The notes: a model not told the origin generated them from the sequence alone. A DNA stretch of 64,000 nt from Albidovulum marisflavi (GCF_025751435.1 NZ_JAOWKY010000006.1:124001-188000); one strand, 5' to 3'; counted from the stretch's first letter, positions 1 to 9,291 are shown. Program-made: numbers and translations.

Positions 1-1
1 G

Positions 2-484
2 CTGCACTTCGACGAGGCGCTTCTGCAGGCGCTTGCGGCCAAAGGCATCAACTTTACCCATGTGACGCTGCATGTGGGCGCGGGCACCTTCCTTCCGGTT
101 AAGGTCGAGGACGTGACGACCCACCGGATGCACGCGGAGTGGGGCGAAGTAACCGCGAAGGCGGCGGAGGAGATCAACGCCACCAAGGCTGCCGGGGGCA
201 GGGTGATCCCTGTCGGCACCACGGCGCTGCGCCTGATCGAGACGGCCGCGCGTTCCGGGCGGGTGGAGCCTTGGCGCGGCCCCACGGATATCTTCATCTA
301 TCCCGGTTTCCGGTTCCATGTGACGGACGCGCTGATGACGAACTTCCACCTGCCCAAGTCCACGCTTCTGATGCTTGTCTCGGCGTTGATGGGCATGGAG
401 CGGATGCGCAGGGTCTATGCCCATGCCGTCGCTTCGGGTTATCGTTTCTTTTCATACGGGGATGCGTCCCTTCTGATTCCGTAA
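2..484 (+). CDS. queA: tRNA preQ1(34) S-adenosylmethionine ribosyltransferase-isomerase, C-terminal part
   Basis: The reading frame is open from the left edge, so the N-terminal half lies outside the window. QueA transfers and isomerises the ribosyl group of S-adenosylmethionine onto preQ1 at the wobble base of tRNA, giving epoxyqueuosine. The visible 160 residues hold the family's C-terminal signature: [11 protein letters not shown] near the start, a GTTALRLIE segment, then YPGFRF and [17 protein letters not shown]. The gene ends in TAA at 482-484. The next gene on the strand starts 285 bases later. The 285 bases between hold no ORF I can support. Confidence 0.95.
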   Translation: MHFDEALLQALAAKGINFTHVTLHVGAGTFLPVKVEDVTTHRMHAEWGEVTAKAAEEINATKAAGGRVIPVGTTALRLIETAARSGRVEPWRGPTDIFIYPGFRFHVTDALMTNFHLPKSTLLMLVSALMGMERMRRVYAHAVASGYRFFSYGDASLLIP

Positions 485-768
485 GAGCCGGGGGTGCCGC
501 CATGACCGATCTTCCGCTCGAGCCCGCCTTGGCGGGGCCTATTGCCGAAGTCATTTCCACGTCGGCGCGCAATCGTGGCTTGCGCCCTGTCGCGTGCCGC
601 CTCGGTCGCTTAACTCCGCTAGCGTTCGATCCTGTTCCGGCCCGGCTTGCGTCGCGGTCAAATCCATCCCATTAGCCGCTGCAATTGCGGGCGGACGGTG
701 TCGCCGCCCCTCTGAACAAGAAGCGGTCCTGGGGCCGTCCGCGGCGAAAGAAGAATACCGGAGATAAC

Positions 769-2022
769 ATGCTGACCGTGCTTCGCAATTCCTGGGCCCT
801 GCTGTTGGGTATGATGCTCCTGATGATCGGAAACGGTGTGCAGGGCACCTTGCTGGGTATCCGCGGCTCGATCGAGGGATTCAGCACCACACAGATGTCC
901 TACGTGATGTCGGCCTACTTCCTGGGCTTCCTGTTCGGGTCGCGCATGACCCCCGACATGATCAGGCGGGTCGGCCATGTCAGGGTCTTTGCCGCTCTGG
1001 GGTCGATGATCTCGGCTGTGCTGGTGGCGTTCGCGGCCGCGCCGGACTGGATGATCTGGGTGGTTCTCCGCGTGCTGATCGGGTTTTCCTTCTCGGGCGT
1101 GTACATCACCGCCGAAAGCTGGCTGAACAACGCCTCTTCCAACGAGACGCGCGGGCAGGCGCTATCGCTATACATGATCATGCAGATGCTCGGAATCATC
1201 GCGTCGCAGGCGCTTTTGAACGTTGGCGATCCTTCGGGTTATTTCCTGTTCGTCATCCCCTCGATCCTCGTCTCGGTCGCCTTCACCCCGATCCTGCTGT
1301 CCGCAAGCAAGGCGCCGGCGTTCGAACTGACGAAGCCGCTGAGCTTTGTCGGTCTTTATCGAACCTCTCCGCTGGGCTGCGTCGGCATCTTCATACTGGG
1401 CGGGGTCTTTTCCGCACAGTTCGGGATGGCGTCGGTCTGGGGCTCCGCAGTCGGCTTGAGCGTTCGGGACCTGTCGATCTTTGTCGCCAGCATCTACATC
1501 GGCGGGCTGGTCGCGCAGTATCCGATCGGATGGATGTCGGACCGAATGGACCGGAGAAAGCTGGTCTTCGCGTTGTCGGCCTTCGGCGCCGTCGCAACCG
1601 GGATCCCCTTCGTGATCGACGCCAGCTACATCGTCCTTGTGCTGATAGGCGCGCTCATGGGCGGCGTGTCCAACCCACTTTACTCTTTGCTTGTAGCCTA
1701 CACGAATGACTTCCTGGATCCGTCGGACATGGCCGCGGCTTCTGCCGGGCTGATCTTCATCAACGGCGTGGGCGCGATCGGCGGTCCGATCCTGACTGGC
1801 TGGATCATGGCGCAACTGGGCCCGGACGCGTTCTTCCTGTTCATCTCGGTCCTGTTCGGCGCCATGGCGGCCTACGCAGCGTGGCGCATGACGCGCCGTG
1901 CAGCGCCTGCGGCCGATCAGACGGGCGCATTCACTCCGCTGGCGCCGACAGCATCCGCCGTGGCCATCGAGGCGGCGATCGAGGCGCGCGCCGAGCCCCA
2001 TCACGCCGAGCAGGCGGAATAG
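769..2022 (+). CDS. MFS transporter, YcaD-like
   Basis: A 417-residue inner-membrane protein of the major facilitator superfamily. About twelve hydrophobic segments are visible. The N-terminal half has a GTLLGIRGSIEGF segment after helix 1, as in the YcaD/CynX-like branch, and the central loop has the basic motif WMSDRMDRRKL. The ATG at 769 is chosen because GGAGAT sits just upstream; the frame stays open further upstream but encodes a basic, non-membrane stretch. The substrate cannot be read from the sequence. The C-terminal tail after the last helix is Ala-rich and cytoplasmic. It is followed by the DUF924 gene after 56 bases. Confidence 0.85.
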   Translation: MLTVLRNSWALLLGMMLLMIGNGVQGTLLGIRGSIEGFSTTQMSYVMSAYFLGFLFGSRMTPDMIRRVGHVRVFAALGSMISAVLVAFAAAPDWMIWVVLRVLIGFSFSGVYITAESWLNNASSNETRGQALSLYMIMQMLGIIASQALLNVGDPSGYFLFVIPSILVSVAFTPILLSASKAPAFELTKPLSFVGLYRTSPLGCVGIFILGGVFSAQFGMASVWGSAVGLSVRDLSIFVASIYIGGLVAQYPIGWMSDRMDRRKLVFALSAFGAVATGIPFVIDASYIVLVLIGALMGGVSNPLYSLLVAYTNDFLDPSDMAAASAGLIFINGVGAIGGPILTGWIMAQLGPDAFFLFISVLFGAMAAYAAWRMTRRAAPAADQTGAFTPLAPTASAVAIEAAIEARAEPHHAEQAE

Positions 2023-2078
2023 CACTGGTCAAGCGTGGATTTGCCTGCCAACCTTCCCGAAAGGAAGGGAGAGCGTGC

Positions 2079-2651
2079 ATGAACGAGGCGCAGGAAGTCG
2101 TCCGCTTCTGGTTGGAAGAGGTCGGACGCGATGGCTGGTACACCGCGAACGAGGACGTCGACGAAAAGATCCGATCGAACTTCGGATCGTTGTGGGAACG
2201 GGCACGGGACGGCGCCCTGCTGGATTGGTGCGAGACGCCGGAAGGCACGCTTGGCTATCTGATCCTGACCGACCAGTTCCCGCGCAACATGTTCCGTGGC
2301 GACCCCAGAGCATTCGACACGGACGCGGCCGCGCGTGCGGTCGCGCGGACGGCCGTGGGCCGCGGTCAGGACCTGATGATAGACGAACCGCAGCGCGTCT
2401 TTTTCTACATGCCTTTCGAGCATTCCGAGCAGATGGAGGATCAGGACTTCGCGGTCGATCTGATCTCGCGCAACCTTCCCCGTACTGGCGAAGGCTTTGC
2501 GCTTCACGCCCGCGCGCATCGGGAGGTGATACTCCGCTTCGGGCGTTTCCCGTTCAGGAACGAGGCATTGGGGCGCGTGTCGTCGCCTGATGAGCGGGCG
2601 TTTCTGGAATCGGGCGGCTACGGTGCCATCGTGCGTGCACTGGAATCCTAG
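2079..2651 (+). CDS. DUF924 family protein
   Basis: A 190-residue soluble protein. The family hallmarks are visible: VVRFWLEEVG near the N-terminus, LTDQFPRNMFRG in the middle and a HREVILRFGRFPFRNEALGR block near the C-terminus. DUF924 proteins are all-helical, TPR-like and of unknown biochemical role. The ATG at 2079 follows AGGAAGGGAGAG, a strong ribosome site, and sits 56 bases after the MFS gene, so the two may be cotranscribed. The function is not known. Confidence 0.85.
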   Translation: MNEAQEVVRFWLEEVGRDGWYTANEDVDEKIRSNFGSLWERARDGALLDWCETPEGTLGYLILTDQFPRNMFRGDPRAFDTDAAARAVARTAVGRGQDLMIDEPQRVFFYMPFEHSEQMEDQDFAVDLISRNLPRTGEGFALHARAHREVILRFGRFPFRNEALGRVSSPDERAFLESGGYGAIVRALES

Positions 2652-2707
2652 TCATGCGCGTGCCGCAAGGCACCCATCCTTTCTGGCGATTGCTCTCGTC
2701 CGAAAGA

Positions 2708-2725
2708 TAGTTTAATGGCAAACTA
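2708..2725. promoter_or_regulatory. TAGTTT-N6-AAACTA inverted repeat upstream of lpd
   Basis: A perfect inverted repeat with six-base arms and spacer AATGGC lies 23 bases before the lpd start codon, in a locally AT-rich patch. Its size and symmetry suit a winged-helix repressor of the MarR type. The regulator is not identified here, so this is inference. Confidence 0.4.
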
Positions 2726-2748
2726 CTTTTTCTGAGGGAGGAAAGACC

Positions 2749-4143
2749 GTGGCGCAAACGTTCGACATGATCGTGATCGGGGCGGGGCCGGGCGGCTATG
2801 TGGCTGCGATCCGGGGCGCTCAGCTGGGACTCAAGGTCGCGATCGTGGAACGCGAACACCTCGGCGGCATCTGCCTCAACTGGGGCTGTATCCCGACGAA
2901 GGCGCTGCTGCGTTCCGCCGAGGTCTTTCACTTGATGCATCGCGCCAAGGAATTCGGGCTCAAGGCCGACGGCATCGGTTATGATCTGGACGCGGTGGTC
3001 CAGCGGTCGCGCGGTGTTGCCAAGCAGCTTTCCGGCGGCATTGGCCACCTGATGAAGAAGAACAAGGTGACGGTCTTCATGGGGGCTGCCACGCTGCCCA
3101 AGAAGGGTGTCGTGAGCGTCAAGACGGACAAGGGCACCGAAGACCTCACCGCCAAGGCGATCGTGCTGGCAACCGGCGCACGCGCCCGCGAACTGCCGGG
3201 GCTTGAGGCTGACGGGGACCTGGTCTGGACCTACAAGCACGCGCTGATGCCCAAGCGGATGCCCAAGAAGCTCTTGGTGATCGGCTCGGGCGCGATCGGG
3301 ATCGAGTTCGCCTCGTTCTTCAACACGCTTGGAGCGGACACCACCGTCGTCGAGGTGATGGACCGCGTGCTGCCGGTCGAGGACGCGGAAATCTCTGCCT
3401 TCGCCAAGAAGCAGTTCGTCAAGCAAGGCATGAAGATCATCGAGAAGGCGATGGTCAAGAAACTTGACCGGAAGCCGGGCGTGGGCGTCACCGCGCACAT
3501 CGAAAAGGACGGCAAGACCGAGACGCAAGAGTTCGACACCGTCATCTCGGCCGTGGGGATCGTCGGAAACGTCGAGAACCTTGGGCTTGAGGCGCTTGGC
3601 GTGAAGGTCGACCGCACCCACGTCGTGACGGACGAATACTGCCGCACTCAGGTCGAGGGGCTTTTCGCCATCGGCGATATCGCCGGCGCGCCGTGGCTTG
3701 CCCACAAGGCCAGCCACGAGGGCGTGATGGTCGCGGAGCTGATCGCCGGGCAGCACCCCCATCCGATCAAGCCGAATTCGATCGCCGGCTGCACCTACTG
3801 CCACCCGCAGGTCGCGAGCGTCGGCCTGACCGAGGCGAAGGCGAAAGATGCGGGATTCGAGGTCAAGGTCGGCCGCTTTCCCTTCATCGGCAACGGCAAG
3901 GCCATCGCGCTTGGCGAACCGGAAGGGCTGATCAAGACCGTCTTCGATGCCAAGACCGGAGAGCTTCTGGGGGCCCACATGGTCGGAGCCGAAGTCACCG
4001 AACTGATCCAGGGATATGTCGTCGGCCGCACCCTTGAGACGACCGAGGGCGAGTTGATGGAAACCGTATTCCCGCACCCGACACTATCCGAAATGATGCA
4101 CGAGGCGGTTCTGGACGCCTATGGTCGGGCGCTGCACATCTGA
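2749..4143 (+). CDS. lpd: Dihydrolipoyl dehydrogenase (E3)
   Basis: A 464-residue flavoprotein that reoxidises dihydrolipoamide with NAD+ in 2-oxoacid dehydrogenase and glycine cleavage complexes. FAD-binding GAGPGG is at residues 11-16, the redox disulfide CLNWGC at 42-47, a second nucleotide fold IGSGAIGIEF near 180, and the C-terminal HPTLSE active-site base near 445. It starts with GTG at 2749 behind GAGGGAGGAAAG. It stands alone rather than next to E1/E2 genes, so it may be a shared E3 or a second copy. A dyad (2708-2725) precedes it and a perfect hairpin follows it. Confidence 0.95.
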   Translation: MAQTFDMIVIGAGPGGYVAAIRGAQLGLKVAIVEREHLGGICLNWGCIPTKALLRSAEVFHLMHRAKEFGLKADGIGYDLDAVVQRSRGVAKQLSGGIGHLMKKNKVTVFMGAATLPKKGVVSVKTDKGTEDLTAKAIVLATGARARELPGLEADGDLVWTYKHALMPKRMPKKLLVIGSGAIGIEFASFFNTLGADTTVVEVMDRVLPVEDAEISAFAKKQFVKQGMKIIEKAMVKKLDRKPGVGVTAHIEKDGKTETQEFDTVISAVGIVGNVENLGLEALGVKVDRTHVVTDEYCRTQVEGLFAIGDIAGAPWLAHKASHEGVMVAELIAGQHPHPIKPNSIAGCTYCHPQVASVGLTEAKAKDAGFEVKVGRFPFIGNGKAIALGEPEGLIKTVFDAKTGELLGAHMVGAEVTELIQGYVVGRTLETTEGELMETVFPHPTLSEMMHEAVLDAYGRALHI

Positions 4144-4149
4144 ACGAAA

Positions 4150-4171
4150 CGGGGGCAAATGCCCCCGCTTT
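4150..4171. terminator. Hairpin between convergent lpd and rhodanese genes
   Basis: CGGGGGC, loop AAAT, then GCCCCCG, followed by CTTTC. The seven-base perfect stem lies directly after the lpd stop codon. It is likely the lpd terminator; the T tract is short, so efficiency is uncertain. Confidence 0.65.
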
Positions 4172-4533
4172 CATCGCTCAAGTTTGCCGCCCGCGGCGAT
4201 CCAATCACCAAGGCCGCCGATGTTGTAGACCTCGGCATAGCCCAGGTCGCGAAGCATCTGCGCGGCCATTTGGCTGCGCCCGCCCGAGGCGCAGTAAAGC
4301 GCCACCGCGCCATCACGGGAAAGCAAGTCAGGGCAGTCCGGCGCGTTCGGATCGCAGCGCAGCCTGACAAGGGCCAGCGGGATGTGAAGCGCGCCCTGCG
4401 CCTTGCCGGACGCCGCGACTTCGCCGGCCTCACGAACGTCAATAAGGACAAGGGTCCCATTGCCCGCTCGGGCGACGGCGTCCTGCGTGCTGATGCGGTC
4501 GGCGCCACGATCAGGTCTTGGAAATGATAGCAT
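4171..4533 (-). CDS. Rhodanese-like sulfurtransferase domain protein
   Basis: A 120-residue single-domain rhodanese. LIDVREAGEVAASG and the active-site loop YCASGGRS, with its persulfide-forming cysteine, are clear, and the domain ends with YNIGGLGDWIAAGG. Such proteins pass sulfane sulfur between carriers such as persulfides and protein thiols. The start at 4533 is preferred over an upstream in-frame start because AAAGGAG lies 12 bases before it. The promoter holds an ATTC-N8-GAAT dyad at 4587-4602, the form described for the sulfide-responsive repressor SqrR, which fits a role in sulfide or persulfide handling. It is divergent from uvrA. Confidence 0.85.
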   Translation of the reverse strand: MLSFPRPDRGADRISTQDAVARAGNGTLVLIDVREAGEVAASGKAQGALHIPLALVRLRCDPNAPDCPDLLSRDGAVALYCASGGRSQMAAQMLRDLGYAEVYNIGGLGDWIAAGGKLER

Positions 4534-4579
4534 CCTGGTCAATCTCCTTTGCCGCGCGTCAGGCGCGATGGTTGGCGTC

Positions 4580-4608
4580 AATATAAATTCAATATCGCGA
4601 ATATTAAA
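4580..4608 (-). promoter_or_regulatory. Rhodanese promoter with SqrR/BigR-like operator
   Basis: Reading the minus strand, a weak -35 (TTTAAT), 17 bases, and a good -10 (TATATT) are visible. The spacer is filled by ATTC-GCGATATT-GAAT (4587-4602). ATTC-N8-GAAT is, as I recall, the consensus of the persulfide-sensing ArsR-family repressor SqrR of Rhodobacter. An operator between -35 and -10 implies repression. The regulator gene is not in the window. Confidence 0.5.
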
Positions 4609-4651
4609 GAGCGTCGCTGATCCGCGGCTTCGAAAATAGCCTGCATCAAAT

Positions 4652-4666
4652 GTTCATCATATGTTC
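4652..4666. promoter_or_regulatory. LexA (SOS) box of uvrA
   Basis: GTTC-ATCATAT-GTTC is an exact match to the alphaproteobacterial LexA operator GTTC-N7-GTTC, a direct repeat. It lies 64 bases upstream of the uvrA start codon. uvrA is a classical SOS gene in this class. The box also argues against a translation start near 4650. Confidence 0.85.
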
Positions 4667-4730
4667 ACTTTTTCCGGTTGGAGACTCGCGCTCCGTGAAC
4701 TATGTCTGTGACTGGAACGCGGAGGCGGGT

Positions 4731-7592
4731 ATGGCCGAACAGAAATTCATCGAGGTGCGGGGTGCGCGGGAGCACAACCTCAAGTCCGTGGATGTCGACA
4801 TTCCGCGCGACAGGCTGACGGTGATCACGGGGCTTTCGGGCTCCGGTAAATCCTCTCTGGCGTTCGACACGATCTATGCGGAAGGCCAGCGGCGCTATGT
4901 CGAAAGCCTAAGCGCCTATGCCCGGCAGTTCCTGGACATGATGGGCAAGCCGGATGTCGACCACATATCGGGGTTGAGCCCGGCGATTTCGATCGAGCAG
5001 AAGACAACCTCTAAGAACCCGCGTTCGACCGTCGGCACCGTCACCGAAATCTACGACTACCTGCGTCTTTTGTTTGCACGGGTGGGCACGCCCTATTCGC
5101 CGGCGACAGGCAAGCCCATTGCGGCCCAGCAGGTTCAGGACATGGTCGATGCGGTCATGGCCATGGAGGAGGGCACACGGGGCTACCTGCTGGCGCCCGT
5201 GGTGCGCGACCGGAAGGGCGAGTACCGCAAGGAGTTTCTTGAGTGGCGCAAGCAGGGCTTCCAGCGCGTCAAGGTCGATGGTCAGTTCCATGACCTTGAA
5301 GAGCCCCCCACGCTGGACAAGAAGTTCCGCCACGATATCGACGTGGTCGTGGATCGGATCGTCGTGCGCGAAGGGTTGGAAACGCGGCTGGCCGACAGTT
5401 TCCGCACCGCGCTGAACCTGGCCGACGGCATCGCGGTCCTTGAAACCGCGCCGACCGAAGGGGAGGGCGAGCGGATCGTCTTTTCCGAAAAGTTCGCCTG
5501 CCCGGTTTCGGGATTCACGATCCCGGAAATCGAGCCGCGCCTGTTTTCGTTCAACGCGCCCTTCGGCGCGTGCCCGACCTGCGACGGCCTGGGGGTCGAG
5601 CTGTTCTTCGACGAACGGCTTGTTGTGCCCGACACCACGCTGAAGCTCAAGGACGGAGCACTCGCACCCTGGAACAAGGGCAAGTCGCCCTATTTCACAC
5701 AGACGATCGACGCCTTGGCCCGGCACTATGGTTTCGATCCAAAGAAGCCCTGGAAGGACTTGCCGGCGCATGTGCAGCAGTTATTCCTCTACGGTTCTGG
5801 CGAAGAAGAGATCCCGTTCCGCTTCGACGAGGGCGGCCGTGTCTACGAGGTCACGCGCACCTTCGAGGGCGTGATCCCGAACATGGAACGTCGCTACCGC
5901 GAAACTGACAGCGCCTGGGTGCGCGAGGAGTTCGAGCGCTATCAGAACAACCGCCCCTGCGGGGCTTGCGGCGGCCACCGCCTGCGGCCTGAGGCGCTGG
6001 CCGTCAAGATCGCGGGGCTTCATGTCGGTCAGGTGGTGCAGATGTCGATCAGGGAGGCCTATGACTGGATCGACACGGTGCCCGCCGCCCTGACTGCACA
6101 GAGGAACGAGATCGCGCGCGCGATCCTGAAGGAGATCCGCGAAAGGTTGGGCTTCCTCAATAACGTGGGGCTGGAATACCTGACACTGTCGCGCAATGCC
6201 GGGACCTTGTCGGGCGGGGAAAGCCAGCGCATCCGCTTGGCAAGCCAGATTGGATCGGGGCTGACGGGCGTGCTTTACGTTCTGGATGAACCCTCGATCG
6301 GGCTGCACCAGCGCGACAACGACCGGCTTCTATCGACGCTGAAGAACCTGCGCGATCAGGGCAACACGGTGCTGGTCGTCGAACACGACGAAGAGGCGAT
6401 CCGCGAGGCAGACTATGTCCTGGACATCGGCCCCGGCGCGGGCGTCCATGGCGGGCAGGTGGTTTCGCGCGGAACGCCGGCGGAAATCACGGCCGATGTG
6501 GCCTCTCTTACGGGGCAATACCTTTCGGGGCAGCGGGAGATCGCGGTGCCCAAGGTCCGGCGCAAGGGCAGCGGCAAGAAGCTGACCGTCGTCGGCGCAA
6601 CCGGCAACAACCTCAAGGACGTGACGGTCGATTTCCCGCTGGGCAAGTTCGTCTGCGTTACGGGCGTTTCAGGTGGCGGCAAGTCGACGCTGACGGTCGA
6701 AACGCTTTACAAGAACGCGGCGTTGCGGCTGAACGGGGCACGCGAAACGCCAGCGCCCTGCGAAACAATCAAGGGGTTCGAGCACCTGGACAAGGTCATC
6801 GACATCGACCAGCGCCCGATCGGTCGCACGCCACGGTCGAACCCCGCGACCTACACGGGCGCCTTCACGCCCATCCGAGACTGGTTCGCGGGCCTGCCGG
6901 AGGCCAAGGCGCGCGGCTACCAGCCGGGGCGCTTCAGCTTCAACGTCAAGGGCGGGCGGTGCGAAGCCTGCCAGGGCGACGGCGTCATCAAGATCGAGAT
7001 GCACTTCCTGCCCGACGTCTACGTCACCTGCGAAACCTGCAAGGGCCATCGCTACAACCGCGAAACGCTGGAGATCAAGTTCAAGGGCAAGTCCATCGCC
7101 GATGTGCTGGAAATGACCTGCGAGGACGCGCGCGAGTTCTTCCAGGCGATCCCGGCGATCCGCGACAAGATGGAAGCGCTGTGCCAGGTGGGCCTGGGCT
7201 ACATCAAGGTCGGCCAGCAGGCGACCACGCTGTCGGGCGGCGAGGCGCAGCGCGTGAAACTGTCGAAGGAACTGAGCCGCCGGGCAACCGGGCGCACGCT
7301 ATACATTCTCGACGAACCGACGACCGGCCTGCATTTCGAGGATGTGCGAAAACTGCTGGAAGTGCTGCACGAACTGGTTGAGCAGGGCAACACGGTCGTG
7401 GTGATCGAACACAATCTCGACGTGATCAAGACCGCTGACTGGATCATCGACATCGGCCCCGAAGGTGGCGATGGCGGAGGCGAGATCGTGTCGCAGGGAA
7501 CGCCGGAAGATGTTGCAAAAGAGCCGCGCAGCCACACCGGCCGCTATCTCGGGCCGATGTTGAAGGCGCGCGGCCGGGTCGCGGCAGAGTAA
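4731..7592 (+). CDS. uvrA: Excinuclease ABC subunit A
   Basis: A 953-residue DNA-damage recognition ATPase of nucleotide excision repair, working with UvrB. It has two ABC modules: Walker [10 protein letters not shown] near residue 35 and GVSGGGKST near 645, signatures LSGGESQR and LSGGEAQR, and zinc-binding CxxC pairs (CPTCDG; CEACQG with CETCKG). The ATG at 4731 is chosen for the GGAGGCGGG just upstream and because the LexA box at 4652-4666 would otherwise be coding. SOS control follows from that box. Confidence 0.97.
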   Translation: MAEQKFIEVRGAREHNLKSVDVDIPRDRLTVITGLSGSGKSSLAFDTIYAEGQRRYVESLSAYARQFLDMMGKPDVDHISGLSPAISIEQKTTSKNPRSTVGTVTEIYDYLRLLFARVGTPYSPATGKPIAAQQVQDMVDAVMAMEEGTRGYLLAPVVRDRKGEYRKEFLEWRKQGFQRVKVDGQFHDLEEPPTLDKKFRHDIDVVVDRIVVREGLETRLADSFRTALNLADGIAVLETAPTEGEGERIVFSEKFACPVSGFTIPEIEPRLFSFNAPFGACPTCDGLGVELFFDERLVVPDTTLKLKDGALAPWNKGKSPYFTQTIDALARHYGFDPKKPWKDLPAHVQQLFLYGSGEEEIPFRFDEGGRVYEVTRTFEGVIPNMERRYRETDSAWVREEFERYQNNRPCGACGGHRLRPEALAVKIAGLHVGQVVQMSIREAYDWIDTVPAALTAQRNEIARAILKEIRERLGFLNNVGLEYLTLSRNAGTLSGGESQRIRLASQIGSGLTGVLYVLDEPSIGLHQRDNDRLLSTLKNLRDQGNTVLVVEHDEEAIREADYVLDIGPGAGVHGGQVVSRGTPAEITADVASLTGQYLSGQREIAVPKVRRKGSGKKLTVVGATGNNLKDVTVDFPLGKFVCVTGVSGGGKSTLTVETLYKNAALRLNGARETPAPCETIKGFEHLDKVIDIDQRPIGRTPRSNPATYTGAFTPIRDWFAGLPEAKARGYQPGRFSFNVKGGRCEACQGDGVIKIEMHFLPDVYVTCETCKGHRYNRETLEIKFKGKSIADVLEMTCEDAREFFQAIPAIRDKMEALCQVGLGYIKVGQQATTLSGGEAQRVKLSKELSRRATGRTLYILDEPTTGLHFEDVRKLLEVLHELVEQGNTVVVIEHNLDVIKTADWIIDIGPEGGDGGGEIVSQGTPEDVAKEPRSHTGRYLGPMLKARGRVAAE

Positions 7593-7720
7593 GTCCGGTT
7601 TACGGACATCTCATCGCCGAGCCACCTTGATGGCATCTCGGCGTGCCAGAACGTCCCAACGGGCCATTTGGCCGCGCGCACTCGTTACCCCCCACCTGGG
7701 CCCAAAACTTGTGTTTTTGA

Positions 7721-7930
7721 TCAGGCTTTCTTTGCCGGACAGGTATTGACGCCCAAAATCGAATAAAGTGGGCAGGTCGATAGCACGCCCGTGACAAGCG
7801 CGATCAGACCCAGAACCAGTGGCACCCAACGCAAGGACATATCCGGCGCCATGTACCACCACACCAAAAGCGCCACACCGACCACGATACGGATTGCGCG
7901 ATCCACGTTTCCGACATTCGTCTTGAACAT
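7721..7930 (-). CDS. Small DUF2892 (YgaP-like) membrane protein
   Basis: A 69-residue protein with two hydrophobic segments (IVVGVALLVWWYM and WVPLVLGLIALVTGVL), then TCPLYSILGVNTC with two cysteines. This matches the DUF2892 membrane domain found alone or fused to rhodanese. GGGAGGC precedes the ATG. An FNR-type box at 7995-8008 is placed as in class II FNR-activated promoters, so the gene is probably induced at low oxygen. The molecular role is unknown; a link to thiol or sulfur chemistry is suggested only by family context. Confidence 0.8.
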   Translation of the reverse strand: MFKTNVGNVDRAIRIVVGVALLVWWYMAPDMSLRWVPLVLGLIALVTGVLSTCPLYSILGVNTCPAKKA

Positions 7931-7966
7931 CCATGCCTCCCGAAGGCAATCATCAGCACGTCTGAT

Positions 7967-8008
7967 TGAGTATCATCGGGGCGGGTGGCACGCATTGACG
8001 CAGATCAA
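7967..8008 (-). promoter_or_regulatory. FnrL-type box and -10 element of the DUF2892 gene
   Basis: TTGAC-GCAG-ATCAA at 7995-8008 matches the FnrL consensus TTGAT-N4-ATCAA at nine of ten fixed positions. On the minus strand a -10-like GATACT (7969-7974) is centred 30 bases from the centre of the box. That puts the box near -41.5, the class II activating position. The arrangement is seen directly; the regulation is inferred. Confidence 0.7.
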
Positions 8009-8014
8009 TCGATC

Positions 8015-8338
8015 TCAGTCCAGGATGGCGCTGACTGCCCTGAGCACGGTCACGATCGTGTAGGTATCTTCGTTCACGACAAGGATCTGGTCATCGACGA
8101 TCAGGTACCGCTGGCCGGACCGAAGCGGGGGAAGCCCGTAGCGATCCGGATAGCGGATGCGATGGTAGTCGTAGTCACCGACGTAATCGCCCCTGTGCCA
8201 GTCCTTGCGCGCAAGGCCCGGGGGCACGCAGGCGGGATCCTTCTTCGCCAAGCCCGGCGGACAGCCCTTGGGACCGGCGACCGCAGGAACCGCCGAAAAC
8301 GCGATCAGCGAAAGGATGAGGGTAGTAAGCAGCTTCAT
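8015..8338 (-). CDS. Exported RcnB-like protein
   Basis: A 107-residue protein with a signal peptide (MKLLTTLILSLIAFSAVPAVA, cleaved near residue 21). The mature part is Pro/Gly/Lys-rich and carries the RcnB-type C-terminal pattern RYGLPPLRSGQRYLIVDDQILVV. RcnB proteins are periplasmic and in E. coli affect nickel/cobalt homeostasis, but members of this size in Rhodobacterales are mostly uncharacterised. GGAGTCAC precedes the ATG. No metal efflux gene is next to it, so a metal role is weakly supported. Confidence 0.7.
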   Translation of the reverse strand: MKLLTTLILSLIAFSAVPAVAGPKGCPPGLAKKDPACVPPGLARKDWHRGDYVGDYDYHRIRYPDRYGLPPLRSGQRYLIVDDQILVVNEDTYTIVTVLRAVSAILD

Positions 8339-8415
8339 CTGTGACTCCTTCCAGCCACGACCATATTCGTTTTCGCAGCCGGAGGGCAGGGGTTGTGCAT
8401 GTCGGACGGCGGATT

Positions 8416-9288
8416 TCAGCCTCGGTGCCGTTTTTCGAAACGGGGAAGAATGGCTGAAAAATCCATGCCGCGGCCACCTTCGCTTTCGACGAAGGATTCA
8501 TACAGCCGGGTGGCAAGCTGGCCCATCGGCGTGTCGGCGTCAGCGCCGCCGGCGGCCTGCTGCGACAGGCGCAGATCCTTCAACATCAGCTCGGCCGCAA
8601 AGCCCGGCTTGTAGCCGTTGTCTGCGGGCGACTTGGGGCCGACGCCCGGGGCCGGACAATAGGCGTTCATCGTCCAAGAATAGCCCGACGAGGTAGATAC
8701 GACGTCGAACATCTTTTGCCGGTCAAGGCCCAGCTTGTCAGCAAGGGCAAAGGCTTCGCAGGTGGCGATCATGGTGACGCCCAGAATCATGTTGTTGCAG
8801 ATCTTGGCCGCTTGTCCCGCGCCGGCATCGCCACAGTGCACGGCCTTCTGGCCCATGATCTCGAAAAGGGGCCTCACCGTCTCGAACGATGCGGCATCGC
8901 CGCCCGCCATGAAGGTCAGCGTCCCGGCACTGGCACCGCCCACACCGCCCGAGACGGGCGCATCGAGCGCGCCCATACCTGCGGCTCTTGCATCCGCCGC
9001 CACGGCCCGGGCGCTTTCCACATCCACGGTGGAACAGTCGCAAAGGACCGCCCCACTGGTCATCGCGGGGATCACCTCGGCCGCGACCGCGCGCAGGATC
9101 GAACCGTTTGGCAGCATGGTGATCACGACCTCCGCACCGGTGGCGGCTTCGGCGGCGCTGCCGGCTTTTGCAACGCCCTCGGGCATTGGGGCCGCGGTGT
9201 CGAAGCCCGTGACCTCATGTCCCGCCTTCACCAGGTTCGCCGCCATCGGCGCACCCATGTTGCCCAGGCCGATGAATCCGATCTTCAT
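8416..9288 (-). CDS. mmsB: 3-Hydroxyisobutyrate dehydrogenase
   Basis: A 290-residue NAD-dependent beta-hydroxyacid dehydrogenase that oxidises 3-hydroxyisobutyrate to methylmalonate semialdehyde in valine degradation. The N-terminal fold GFIGLGNMGAPMA binds NAD; APVSGGVGGA is the substrate loop and GAGQAAKICNN carries the catalytic lysine. It ends the run isobutyryl-CoA dehydrogenase, HIB-CoA hydrolase, mmsB, with three bases to the gene before it. Together with mmsA this covers the distal valine pathway. Confidence 0.93.
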   Translation of the reverse strand: MKIGFIGLGNMGAPMAANLVKAGHEVTGFDTAAPMPEGVAKAGSAAEAATGAEVVITMLPNGSILRAVAAEVIPAMTSGAVLCDCSTVDVESARAVAADARAAGMGALDAPVSGGVGGASAGTLTFMAGGDAASFETVRPLFEIMGQKAVHCGDAGAGQAAKICNNMILGVTMIATCEAFALADKLGLDRQKMFDVVSTSSGYSWTMNAYCPAPGVGPKSPADNGYKPGFAAELMLKDLRLSQQAAGGADADTPMGQLATRLYESFVESEGGRGMDFSAILPRFEKRHRG

Positions 9289-9291
9289 GTC

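Noticed and set aside
502-675. 58-codon ORF after queA
   Set aside because: It has no clear ribosome site, atypical codon use and no recognisable motif; it is probably spacer.
7593-7607. GTCCG-GTTTA-CGGAC hairpin after uvrA as a terminator
   Set aside because: A five-base stem without T tract is too weak to call.
7713-7722. TTTTGATCA near the DUF2892 stop as a third polyamine-locus operator
   Set aside because: Only half the palindrome is present and it lies at a gene end.
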